Source of the DNA: Candidatus Arcticimaribacter sp. UBA7428
Lineage (GTDB): Bacteria; Bacteroidota; Bacteroidia; Flavobacteriales; Flavobacteriaceae
Assembly (NCBI GenBank): GCA_002477625.1
Contig: DLQQ01000058.1
Location: forward strand, 70,693-85,654
Length of the DNA: 14,962 bases
Direction: 5' to 3'
Shown here: positions 1 to 7,184 of the stretch, one piece after another
How positions within the stretch are numbered: the first letter of the stretch is position 1
How the letters are laid out: each line of letters begins with the position of its first letter
Program-made: the position numbers and the translations under genes
Notes under the pieces: model-generated
The model's database searches: none
Seen by the model: only the letters and a program-made list of their open reading frames with translations
What the model was told of the DNA's origin: nothing

Positions 1-491
1 GATCCTTCTTGACCTATGAATTGTCCAACTAAGAACATAAATAATAAGGTTAATCCAAGAACTGCAAGACCGGCTACTCCTAGGCCCATTACTGTTCCTC
101 CACCAAATGAAACTGCAAGTGCTTTAGGCAAACTTGTCTTAGCTGCTTCTGCGGTTCGTGCATTTGCATCGGTTGCAATACGCATTCCGATATTTCCTGC
201 CAAAGCAGAAAAGAAAGCTCCAAACACAAAGGCGGGTACAATCATCCAGCTTGTTGTTTCAACTGCGACTGAAATCCCAAAAAGAGCAACTGAAGCGATG
301 ATGACAAAAATAAATAACAGGCGATACTCAGCATTAAGAAAAGCAAGTGCGCCTTCTTTTATAGCTTTCGATATCTCTTGCATTCTCTCACTTCCAGGGG
401 CTTGTTTTTTTACCCAGCTTGCGCGTATAAACATATACACTAAACCTCCAACTGCTAAAATTAGTGGTAAGTAAATAACATTTTGTTCCAT
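1..491 (-). CDS. hppA: Membrane-bound ion-translocating pyrophosphatase, N-terminal part (runs off left edge)
   Basis: This is the N-terminal 163 residues of a membrane pyrophosphatase, which hydrolyses cytoplasmic PPi and uses the energy to pump H+ and/or Na+ across the inner membrane. The ATG is at 491-489 on the minus strand. What is visible: a first membrane helix (about residues 5-22), then the family block IKEGALAFLNAEY (44-56), helices at about 57-76 and 82-100, the block GNIGMRIATDANARTAEAA (99-117), and a glycine-rich helix at about 129-158. Homologues have roughly 700 or more residues and 15-17 helices, so most of the gene, including the PPi-binding acidic motifs, lies outside the window. 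The K+-dependence determinant is also outside, so Na+ or H+ specificity cannot be read. It lies 45 bp downstream of pdhB on the same strand, with no clear promoter between, so co-transcription is likely. Confidence 0.93.
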   Translation of the reverse strand, partial: MEQNVIYLPLILAVGGLVYMFIRASWVKKQAPGSERMQEISKAIKEGALAFLNAEYRLLFIFVIIASVALFGISVAVETTSWMIVPAFVFGAFFSALAGNIGMRIATDANARTAEAAKTSLPKALAVSFGGGTVMGLGVAGLAVLGLTLLFMFLVGQFIGQEG

Positions 492-536
492 AATAGTTTT
501 TAAATTGTTTGTAATGCGATCCGTATTAAGAACCTT

Positions 537-1520
537 TTATTTTTTAAAATACACGACTTTTTTAACTGCCGCAATTACATCTTCACTGTTAGGCAGCCAT
601 TCATTTAATAGAACAGGAGAAAATGGTGCTGGTGTATCGGCAGTATTTATTTTTTCGATCGGGGCATCTAAATAATCAAATACTTCGTTTTGTACTTGGT
701 AGGTTATCTCGGTAGAAACATTTCCAAAAGGCCATGCTTCTTCGAGAATCACTAAGCGATTGGTTTTTCTAACAGAGGTAAGAATTGATTCTATGTCCAA
801 AGGTCTTACCGTTCGTAAATCTATAATTTCGCAGGAAATCCCCTCTTTTTCAAGGGCATCAGCTGCAGTATATGCTTCTTTAATAATTTTACCGAAAGAC
901 ACGATTGTTACATCCGTACCTGCTCGATTAATATCGGCAACTCCAATCGGAAGGATATACTCTTCTTCAGGGACTTCTCCTTTATCACCATACATTTGTT
1001 CAGACTCCATAAAAATCACAGGATCATCATCACGAATGGCTGCTTTTAAAAGTCCTTTAGCATCGTAAGGGTTTGAAGGTACAATAACCTTAAGACCCGG
1101 GCAGTTGGCATACCAGCTTTCAAAGGCTTGCGAGTGGGTTGCTGCAAGTTGTCCAGCAGAGGCGGTTGGGCCTCTGAATACGATTGGGCAAGGAAATTGT
1201 CCTCCCGACATTTGGCGGATTTTTGCTGCATTGTTGATGATTTGATCTATACCAACAAGTGCAAAGTTAAAGGTCATGAATTCGATAATCGGTCTATTCC
1301 CAGTCATCGTAGAACCAACTCCTATCCCTGCAAAACCTAATTCAGAAATCGGGGTGTCGATGACACGCTTTTCTCCAAATTCATCCAACATACCTTTAGA
1401 AGCTTTATAGGCTCCATTGTATTCTGCAACCTCTTCGCCCATTAAATAAATGGATTCGTCGCGGCGCATTTCTTCACTCATGGCCTCGCAGATGGCTTGT
1501 CTAAACTGTAATACTTTCAT
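537..1520 (-). CDS. pdhB: Pyruvate dehydrogenase E1 component, beta subunit
   Basis: This is the beta half of the thiamine-diphosphate-dependent E1 enzyme, which decarboxylates pyruvate and passes the acetyl group to E2 lipoyl domains, making acetyl-CoA in the cytosol. The 327 residues match the usual length of stand-alone E1 beta subunits. The N-terminal pyrimidine-binding transketolase domain (about 4-180) carries the conserved TPISE (56-60, Glu60 near the cofactor) and THSQAFESWYANCPGLKV (128-145, with conserved His129). The C-terminal domain (about 195-318) carries IDLRTVRPLD (233-242) and EEAWPFGN (260-267). The residue pattern is closer to pyruvate E1 than to branched-chain E1, but a 2-oxoacid enzyme of other specificity cannot be fully excluded. 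No E1 alpha or E2 gene is adjacent upstream: the next gene is divergent. A TAAATTTG -7 element lies 34 bp upstream of the ATG. Confidence 0.93.
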   Translation of the reverse strand: MKVLQFRQAICEAMSEEMRRDESIYLMGEEVAEYNGAYKASKGMLDEFGEKRVIDTPISELGFAGIGVGSTMTGNRPIIEFMTFNFALVGIDQIINNAAKIRQMSGGQFPCPIVFRGPTASAGQLAATHSQAFESWYANCPGLKVIVPSNPYDAKGLLKAAIRDDDPVIFMESEQMYGDKGEVPEEEYILPIGVADINRAGTDVTIVSFGKIIKEAYTAADALEKEGISCEIIDLRTVRPLDIESILTSVRKTNRLVILEEAWPFGNVSTEITYQVQNEVFDYLDAPIEKINTADTPAPFSPVLLNEWLPNSEDVIAAVKKVVYFKK

Positions 1521-1553
1521 ACGATCTATTCTTCAAGATTTTTAATAGGTGGG

Positions 1554-1561
1554 CAAATTTA
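1554..1561 (-). promoter_or_regulatory. Candidate -7 promoter element of pdhB
   Basis: The minus strand reads TAAATTTG, a full match to the Bacteroidota -7 consensus TAnnTTTG. It lies 34 bp upstream of the pdhB ATG, which would give a leader of roughly 25-30 nt. No clear TTG -33 box is seen at the expected spacing, so the call rests on the -7 element and its position. Confidence 0.5.
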
Positions 1562-1683
1562 AGTTTTTTAACTGTATATAAAAAACCTAATGCTGGAAGA
1601 AGTCACTTGAAGAATTAAAAATTTCTAAAAATTAAAAGCATTTTTTTAAAAAAGAACTAATTTCACAGTCGGAAAATGATGTT

Positions 1684-2295
1684 ATGGATTTAATCAGGCT
1701 TAAAATTATCGGCGTTTCTTATACCCAAGCCCAAACCGGTGCTTATGCACTCATATTGAGCGAAGCCAAAGGAAACAGAAGACTCCCCATTGTTATAGGA
1801 GGGTTTGAAGCTGAAGCCATTACGGTTGGTTTAGAAAGTGATATTGTTCCCACAAGACCTTCAACACACGATTTATTCATCAGCCTATTGGATCGCTTTG
1901 AAATTACAATCAAGCAAGTCATCATCCACAAACTTGTAGATGGCGTTTTCTTTTCAAGCTTAATTTGTGAGCGTGACGACATTGAAGAAATCATTGATGC
2001 CCGTACCTCAGATGCAATTGCATTGGCCATTCGATTTGATGCCCCTGTTTTTACCTATGAGAACATAATGAAAAAAGCTAGCTATTCAGACGATAACAAC
2101 GTTAACGAGCCGCAAGAAAAAGATAAAAATTGGATTAAAAATTTCATTGAAGAACAAGAGCCTAAAGAAGATGTCCTAAAGAATATTGCTGCTACTTCTA
2201 GCAAAGAACTCAATGCAATGCTTGCAAAACTCGTGAAATCTGAAAGCTATGAAGCAGCTGCAAAAATAAGAGATGAACTTTCTCGAAGGAAATAA
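1684..2295 (+). CDS. Bifunctional nuclease (DUF151) family protein with C-terminal UVR motif
   Basis: This 203-residue protein has two parts. Residues 1 to about 130 form a BFN/DUF151 domain, recognisable by LPIVIGGFEAEAI (34-46), the region around RPSTHDLF (58-65) and RTSDAIALAIRFDAPVF (107-123). An acidic, charged linker (about 133-170) leads to a C-terminal UvrB/UvrC-type helical hairpin (about 174-203), with the pattern LNAMLAKLVKSESYEAAAKIRDEL split over 176-199. Plant and Mycobacterium members of this family are reported to have nuclease activity or link to stress, but the bacterial role is not settled, so a biochemical function is not assigned. It precedes thyA by 93 bp on the same strand, but thyA has its own candidate promoter. 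The start was chosen because the family motif begins within a few residues of this ATG. The two nearby upstream ATGs (1676, 1679) are out of frame. Confidence 0.88.
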   Translation: MDLIRLKIIGVSYTQAQTGAYALILSEAKGNRRLPIVIGGFEAEAITVGLESDIVPTRPSTHDLFISLLDRFEITIKQVIIHKLVDGVFFSSLICERDDIEEIIDARTSDAIALAIRFDAPVFTYENIMKKASYSDDNNVNEPQEKDKNWIKNFIEEQEPKEDVLKNIAATSSKELNAMLAKLVKSESYEAAAKIRDELSRRK

Positions 2296-2300
2296 ATTCC

Positions 2301-2320
2301 AGTTGTTAACGACTCTTTTT
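2301..2320 (+). terminator. Weak possible terminator after the DUF151 gene
   Basis: AGTTG-TTAA-CGACT forms a 5-bp stem with one G-T pair, followed directly by CTTTTT. It sits 6 nt after the stop codon and before the candidate thyA promoter. The stem is short, so this is only a weak candidate. Confidence 0.25.
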
Positions 2321-2364
2321 AATAACTATTCTAAAACTACTATCATTCCAAAAGTATAAAAAAT

Positions 2365-2372
2365 TACTTTTG
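2365..2372 (+). promoter_or_regulatory. Candidate -7 promoter element of thyA
   Basis: TACTTTTG matches the Bacteroidota TAnnTTTG element and lies 16 bp upstream of the thyA ATG, implying a very short leader. No convincing -33 TTG is seen. Confidence 0.45.
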
Positions 2373-2388
2373 AACATAATCCTATTCA

Positions 2389-3213
2389 ATGCAACAATAT
2401 TTAGATCTTATTCGTCACATTCAAGCCGAAGGTGTTGAAAAAACAGACCGAACCGGCACAGGTACCAAAAGTGTATTTGGGTATCAAATGCGCTTCGATC
2501 TTGCCCAAGGCTTTCCAATGGTTACTACGAAGAAATTGCATCTAAAATCGATCATTCTTGAATTGTTATGGTTTTTAAAAGGAGATACCAACATTCAATA
2601 TCTTCAAGAAAACGGGGTGCGTATTTGGAACGAATGGGCCGATAAAAAAGGAAACTTAGGTCCCGTATACGGCTATCAATGGCGTAATTGGAATGGTGAA
2701 GAAATTGATCAAATTAAAGACATCATTCACACGCTTAAGACTTCGCCAGACAGCAGACGCATGTTGGTTTCTGCATGGAATCCGAGTGTTTTACCCGATA
2801 CCACAAAAAGTTTTTCAGAAAATGTTGCCAATAACAAAGTAGCACTCCCCCCCTGTCATGCCTTCTTTCAATTTTATGTAGCCAATAGAAAACTCTCCTG
2901 TCAGTTATACCAAAGAAGTGCCGACGTTTTTTTAGGCGTACCTTTTAATATTGCATCCTATGCATTATTAACGCTTTTGATGGCGCAAGTTTGTGGTTTA
3001 GAAGCTGGAGATTTTGTTCACACCTTTGGAGATGCTCATATTTACTCCAATCATAAAGAGCAAATTGAATTGCAGTTATCTCGAACCCCAAAAACATTAC
3101 CCACAATGAAAATCAATCCAGATATCAAGGATTTGTTTGCCTTTACTTTTGAAGATTTCGAATTAATAGACTACGATCCTTATCCACTGATCAAGGGAGC
3201 AGTTGCTGTGTAG
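2389..3213 (+). CDS. thyA: Thymidylate synthase
   Basis: ThyA methylates dUMP to dTMP with 5,10-methylene-THF, releasing dihydrofolate. The 274 residues carry all family landmarks: DRTGTGT (19-25, folate/phosphate Arg21), WNEWAD (80-85), [11 protein letters not shown] (91-101), [12 protein letters not shown] (121-132, phosphate-binding arginines), the catalytic [12 protein letters not shown] (153-164, nucleophile Cys156), [20 protein letters not shown] (175-194) and HIYSNHKEQ (217-225). Compared with the E. coli enzyme (264 aa, Cys146), about ten extra residues (around 134-151) sit just before the active-site Cys. My recollection is that this loop is common in Flavobacteriia. The C-terminus ends in AVAV, as in the family. 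Its last 23 bp overlap the 3' end of the convergent aminotransferase. The product dihydrofolate is recycled by FolA, encoded about 1.3 kb downstream on the same strand. Confidence 0.98.
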   Translation: MQQYLDLIRHIQAEGVEKTDRTGTGTKSVFGYQMRFDLAQGFPMVTTKKLHLKSIILELLWFLKGDTNIQYLQENGVRIWNEWADKKGNLGPVYGYQWRNWNGEEIDQIKDIIHTLKTSPDSRRMLVSAWNPSVLPDTTKSFSENVANNKVALPPCHAFFQFYVANRKLSCQLYQRSADVFLGVPFNIASYALLTLLMAQVCGLEAGDFVHTFGDAHIYSNHKEQIELQLSRTPKTLPTMKINPDIKDLFAFTFEDFELIDYDPYPLIKGAVAV

Positions 3214-4267
3214 TAGCTCGATCGATCATCTCGAGTAAATGATCGACGTCTTGATCGGTGTTGTAGAAGTGAACCGAAACCCGAACACCTACCCCGCGCT
3301 TTACGCATCGGATGTTTTCTTTGATTAATGCTTGGTGAGTTTCATCACTAATTTTCAGTGTAAAAATTGAAGAATGTTCTTTGCGTTCGCAAACAAAATC
3401 TTCCAAGAGATTGCGTTCTTTTAATGCTTCAAAAAAGTATACAGCCAGCTCTTTTTTCTTGCGCAAAAGTGCTTCCATATCGAAGGAAAACAACTCTTCT
3501 ATAGCAAACCCAAGAGACCCCATCGCTAAGGGAGATTTATGACCGCGATCCAGAAGCTCCAACACCTCTTCTTTTGAACTATTCAGCTGAAGCAATAAGC
3601 TTTTTTTTAAGCACATAAAACCATTACCATAGCTGGCAAGCAGCCATTTATATCCACTACCAAAAATCCCATCCACAGCACTTTGATCGAAATCAAAAGA
3701 TTCGGCTCCTATAAACTGAGTGCCATCTACCAGGATTATCAAGCTTGGAAATTCTTCTTTGATCGTATGAAGGAATTCCATGTCGAACAGAAGTCCTGAG
3801 TTGTACTGAACAGCACTAAAAGCAAAGACTTCGTACTTATTTTGTCTCAACTCCGCTAAGACCGAAACCTCAAGCTCGTTTTGTAAGGAAATTTCGGTAT
3901 AATCAAATTGATGATCCGAAACCATTTGTGTGATGGCAGGATAATCATCTTGGAGAAGCAAAAATTTATAATCTCTAGGAATTTTAAATAAAAAAGCTTG
4001 TAGCCCAGCAGAACAACTGGAAGCTAAAAAAACCTGATCAACCTCGGTGTGCATTAAACGTGCAACTTGTAATTGCGCATTTGTTTCCATAACAACCGCT
4101 TGATTGTTTTTGAACCGGTCAACTTCAACAGCGTAGTTATTATCAGTAGCCTTCCTCCATTCCATCAAAGACGAAGAAACCACACCCGTATAGGCCGTAT
4201 TGAGGTAGGTACATCCCGTTAAAGAAGGGTACTTATTTTTTATTTCATCGGGATTCCTGAAAGTCAA
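3191..4267 (-). CDS. Aminotransferase class V-fold (desulfurase-like) PLP-dependent enzyme
   Basis: This is a 358-residue fold-type I PLP enzyme of the class V (NifS/IscS/kynureninase-like) superfamily. Visible landmarks are YLNTAYTG (21-28), the phosphate-binding stretch around [13 protein letters not shown] (82-94), [13 protein letters not shown] (181-193, Asp181 pairing with the pyridine nitrogen), [15 protein letters not shown] (204-218, Schiff-base Lys207) and [13 protein letters not shown] (325-337, Arg329 for substrate carboxylate). There is no conserved Cys loop after the Lys that would mark a group I cysteine desulfurase, so the substrate is unknown. The start is unusual: the codon at 4267-4265 is TTG, and no ATG exists in frame upstream before a stop. 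The next in-frame ATG (Met35) would remove the conserved N-terminal YLNTA block. It is convergent with thyA (23-bp overlap) and sits antisense between thyA and folA. Confidence 0.88.
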   Translation of the reverse strand: MTFRNPDEIKNKYPSLTGCTYLNTAYTGVVSSSLMEWRKATDNNYAVEVDRFKNNQAVVMETNAQLQVARLMHTEVDQVFLASSCSAGLQAFLFKIPRDYKFLLLQDDYPAITQMVSDHQFDYTEISLQNELEVSVLAELRQNKYEVFAFSAVQYNSGLLFDMEFLHTIKEEFPSLIILVDGTQFIGAESFDFDQSAVDGIFGSGYKWLLASYGNGFMCLKKSLLLQLNSSKEEVLELLDRGHKSPLAMGSLGFAIEELFSFDMEALLRKKKELAVYFFEALKERNLLEDFVCERKEHSSIFTLKISDETHQALIKENIRCVKRGVGVRVSVHFYNTDQDVDHLLEMIDRATTQQLLP

Positions 4268-4509
4268 CCTATTTGATTTATGTGTGTTGTAAATATAGTA
4301 AACTAAAACAAAACCCTTTGGTGATATTTTGAGGGAACACTTTGTTATTTAACTTATTTTTACGGTCTTTGTAGTCGATTGTAGATGGAGCGTTTTTAAA
4401 AGCTACTGATCGTAAAACAACTACTTTAAACAGAATGCAAGAAGGAATAAAATTTCAAAACGAACACGTCTTATACGAAGAGGAGTTGGTTATAAAAAAA
4501 AGCAATACT
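4268..4509. other. Divergent intergenic region between the aminotransferase and folA
   Basis: This AT-rich region must hold promoters for both divergent genes if folA starts at 4510. On the minus strand TATATTTA (4290-4297) is one base from the TAnnTTTG element. On the plus strand I find no exact match. An in-frame ATG at 4435 extends the folA reading frame back by 25 codons into this region. No RNA gene or repeat is evident. Confidence 0.4.
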
Positions 4510-5007
4510 ATGCCAGAAAAGAAAACGATTACCCTCATTGCTGCAGCTGCAGAAAATGATGCTCTAGGCAAGGAAAATGACCTAATTTGGCATATCTCGG
4601 AAGACTTAAAACGTTTTAAACGACTGACTACTGGTCATGCAATTATCATGGGTCGTAAGACTTTTGAATCCATGCCAAAAGCATTACCCAATCGAACCAA
4701 TATTGTATTGACAAATAATGCAGTTTATAAGGCAGAAGGAGCGGTGGTTGCCGCTTCAATTGAAGAAGCTTTGGCGCTTGCCGAGGATGATGCCCAGCCT
4801 TTTGTAATTGGAGGAGCTCAGATATATTCACTCTTCATGGATCATTGCGATCGAATTGAACTCACCCGAGTGCATCACGAATTTGATGCCGATGTCTTTT
4901 TTCCGAAAATTGACAGCTCCAAATGGACTGTAAGCACCGAAGAGTTTGTGTCGAAAACAGAGAACCAACCCTACGACTACACCTATATAACCTACGATAA
5001 AAAATAA
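4510..5007 (+). CDS. folA: Dihydrofolate reductase
   Basis: FolA reduces dihydrofolate to tetrahydrofolate with NADPH, regenerating the cofactor spent by ThyA. From the ATG at 4510 it has 165 residues, a normal length. Landmarks are ITLIAAAAENDALGKENDLIW (split over 7-27, with Trp27), SEDLKRFKRLT (30-40, with Asp32 as the proton-donating acid equivalent to E. coli Asp27), IIMGRKTFESMPKALPNRTNIVLT (split over 45-68, NADPH and folate contacts, Arg62) and FVIGGAQIY (98-106, cofactor glycines). The frame is open further upstream to an ATG at 4435, which would add a charged 25-residue leader. I prefer 4510 because family members start close to the first beta strand and an A-rich run precedes this ATG, as is usual in Bacteroidota. 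The fabD ATG follows 3 nt after its stop, suggesting translational coupling. Confidence 0.95.
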   Translation: MPEKKTITLIAAAAENDALGKENDLIWHISEDLKRFKRLTTGHAIIMGRKTFESMPKALPNRTNIVLTNNAVYKAEGAVVAASIEEALALAEDDAQPFVIGGAQIYSLFMDHCDRIELTRVHHEFDADVFFPKIDSSKWTVSTEEFVSKTENQPYDYTYITYDKK

Positions 5008-5010
5008 CCA

Positions 5011-5895
5011 ATGAAAGCATTTTTATTTCCTGGACAAGGAGCTCAATTCCCTGGGATGGGGAAATACATTTACGAAGCATCTCAAGAAGCAAAAACCTTA
5101 TTTCATCAAGCCAACGACATCTTAGGATTTAATATAACGGATATTATGTTTGGTGAAGATGCAGAGGCCTTGAAACAAACCCAAGTTACCCAACCTGCTA
5201 TTTTTTTACATTCGGTTATTTTGAGCACTGTAATGGGAAAATCATTTAATCCTGCTTGTGTGGCCGGTCATTCATTGGGGGAGTTTTCTGCCCTAGTAGC
5301 GGCAAAGGCACTTAGTTTTGAAAGCGGCCTGAAGCTCGTACATCAGCGTGCTTTGGCTATGCAAGATGCCTGTGATGAAGTTCCCGGAACCATGGCCGCC
5401 GTTTTAGGCCTCGAAGATCAGGTCATTGAAGACGTTTGTACAAAAATCTCTGGAATTGTAGTGGCTGCAAACTACAACTGTCCGGGGCAATTGGTTATTT
5501 CGGGCGAGAAAGAAGCCATTGGATTGGCTTGTGAAGCTATGAAAGAAGCTGGTGCAAAACGAGCACTTCCCCTCCCAGTTGGAGGAGCATTTCACTCGCC
5601 GCTGATGGAACCTGCAAAAACAAAATTAGCCGCAGCGATTGAGCACACTTCTATTCAGGATCCAATTTGTCCGGTATACCAAAATGTAGTTGCAACTGGG
5701 ATTACAGATGCAGCAATCATAAAAACCAATTTAATCGCACAACTCACAGCTCCCGTTCGTTGGACGCAAAGCGTACAACAAATGCTAAGCGACGGTGCCA
5801 CTTCCTTTACTGAAGTTGGGCCAGGAAAAGTACTGCAAGGTTTGGTTAAAAAAATCGACCGTTCCGCAGAAACAAGTTCGGGAACGATCGGTTAA
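5011..5895 (+). CDS. fabD: Malonyl-CoA:ACP transacylase
   Basis: FabD transfers malonyl groups from CoA to acyl carrier protein, supplying extender units for type II fatty-acid synthesis in the cytosol. At 294 residues it is slightly shorter than E. coli FabD (309). It shows FPGQGAQFPGMG (6-17, oxyanion Gln9), GHSLGEFSAL (86-95, nucleophile Ser88), HQRALAMQ (111-118, Arg113 binding the malonyl carboxylate), VGGAFHSPLM (190-199, catalytic His195) and FTEVGPGKVLQGLV near the C-terminus. These are the complete catalytic set of an active enzyme. It follows folA by 3 nt, so the two are probably on one message. No other fab genes are present in the window. It is convergent with the amidohydrolase, with a single base between the two stops. 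Confidence 0.97.
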   Translation: MKAFLFPGQGAQFPGMGKYIYEASQEAKTLFHQANDILGFNITDIMFGEDAEALKQTQVTQPAIFLHSVILSTVMGKSFNPACVAGHSLGEFSALVAAKALSFESGLKLVHQRALAMQDACDEVPGTMAAVLGLEDQVIEDVCTKISGIVVAANYNCPGQLVISGEKEAIGLACEAMKEAGAKRALPLPVGGAFHSPLMEPAKTKLAAAIEHTSIQDPICPVYQNVVATGITDAAIIKTNLIAQLTAPVRWTQSVQQMLSDGATSFTEVGPGKVLQGLVKKIDRSAETSSGTIG

Positions 5896-5896
5896 A

Positions 5897-7177
5897 TTAT
5901 TTGTTCTTATAAACCACACCATTTTTCATCACAAAGCTGATGTTTTCTAAAGTTGCAATGGCATCCAAAGCATTGGCATCGGAAGCCACGATGTCAGCGT
6001 AAAACCCTACTTTTATTTGACCTAGCTTATCTTCATTATCCAATAGCGCAGCATTGACAATGGTAGCCGATTGAAGCGCTTCGCTGGCTGGCATTCCAAC
6101 CTCAACCATATAGCCAAATTCTTTAGCATTGAGTCCATGAGGGAATACACCTGCATCTGTACCAAATGCAATGGGAACTCCAAGTTTATAAGCTTTTTTG
6201 AACGTTTCTTGAATTTTTGGTCCAACTTTCAATGCCTTAGGCACGATAATAGCTGGATAATATCCTGGGATTTTAGCTTTTTCTACCACCTGTTTTCCAG
6301 CGGTAATTGTAGGCACTAAATAGGCTTGTTTTTCTTTCATCAGCTCCATGGTTCGTTTACTCATTAAAGTTCCGTGTTCAATGGTTTTAACACCCGAAGC
6401 AACGGCTCTATACATACCTTCATCTCCGTGCGCATGAGCAGCAACCTTCATCCCATAGTCTTTCGCAGTAGTAGTAATCGCTTTGATTTCTTCTTTAGTA
6501 AATTGGGGATTTTCTCCGCTCTTTGCTACACTTAAAACACCACCTGTAGCTGTTATTTTAATCCAATCAGCTCCATTCTTATAACGTTGGCGCACGGCTT
6601 TTCGAGCATCTTCAACAGAGTTAACAACACCTTGTTTTGGTCCTGGATCTCCCTGAAAATCATCTTTGTTTCCATTGGTAGGATCTCCGTGCCCCCCTGT
6701 AGAAGCTAAGGTTTTACCAGCAGTAAAAATACGGGGCCCTGGAATTTTCCCTTTGGCAATCGCATTCCGTAAAGCAATGTTTACTCCCGAACCACCCATG
6801 TCGCGAACGGTTGTAAAGCCAGCCATAAGCGAACGCTCTGCATAGACTGCTGCATCATAGGCAACATCTGCTTCGTTAAGACGGTAGCGGTTCAAATAGG
6901 CTTGTGGATTCGATTCCGATTCGATGTGCACATGCATATCGATAAAACCCGGATAAACTGTTTTGGCTTTCAGATCAATAAGTTGAATGGAATCAGATTC
7001 AACTGTAGTATACCCTTTGTTAATTGCTATAATGAGATTGTCTTCTACGACAATGGTTTGTTCTTTTTTCATTTTTCCTGAGGCACTATCAAAAACTTGA
7101 CCGCAATGCAAGTATGTTGTTTGAGCTACTAGTCCGAGGGACATTAAAAAAGATAAAACACAAATAATTTTCTTCAT
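5897..7177 (-). CDS. Secreted metal-dependent amidohydrolase (imidazolonepropionase/prolidase-like)
   Basis: This is a 426-residue amidohydrolase-superfamily protein, probably exported: MKKIICVLSFLMSLGLVAQ (1-19) is a typical signal peptide with cleavage after Ala18 or Gln19. Metal ligands of a binuclear site are visible: HVH (82-84), the presumed carboxylated Lys207 in DWIKITATGG (204-213), His248 in AAHAHGD (246-252), His268 in IEHGT (266-270) and Asp341 in FGTDAG (338-343). The small beta-sandwich is built from both termini (about 20-75 and 390-426). Relatives include imidazolonepropionase-like proteins and Xaa-Pro or Xaa-Arg dipeptidases, so cleavage of a peptide or other amide outside the cytoplasm is likely but the substrate is open. 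The frame extends to an ATG at 7216, but that would put 13 residues ahead of the signal peptide, so 7177 is chosen. It is convergent with fabD and divergent from the alpha/beta hydrolase. Confidence 0.88.
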   Translation of the reverse strand: MKKIICVLSFLMSLGLVAQTTYLHCGQVFDSASGKMKKEQTIVVEDNLIIAINKGYTTVESDSIQLIDLKAKTVYPGFIDMHVHIESESNPQAYLNRYRLNEADVAYDAAVYAERSLMAGFTTVRDMGGSGVNIALRNAIAKGKIPGPRIFTAGKTLASTGGHGDPTNGNKDDFQGDPGPKQGVVNSVEDARKAVRQRYKNGADWIKITATGGVLSVAKSGENPQFTKEEIKAITTTAKDYGMKVAAHAHGDEGMYRAVASGVKTIEHGTLMSKRTMELMKEKQAYLVPTITAGKQVVEKAKIPGYYPAIIVPKALKVGPKIQETFKKAYKLGVPIAFGTDAGVFPHGLNAKEFGYMVEVGMPASEALQSATIVNAALLDNEDKLGQIKVGFYADIVASDANALDAIATLENISFVMKNGVVYKNK

Positions 7178-7184
7178 AATAGTA

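Noticed and set aside
16..474. Plus-strand open frame of 152 codons at the left edge
   Set aside because: It is antisense to hppA, whose minus-strand frame gives clear pyrophosphatase motifs; the plus-strand translation is low-complexity and unlike a protein family.
1562..1585. GTTTTTT/AAAAAAC inverted repeat upstream of pdhB
   Set aside because: It is all A/T apart from one pair in an AT-rich spacer, so chance is the simplest explanation.
5851..5892. Inverted repeat CGTTCC/GGAACG at the end of fabD as a terminator
   Set aside because: The stem is 6 bp with a 15-nt loop and no T run, and lies inside the coding sequence; it is not convincing.
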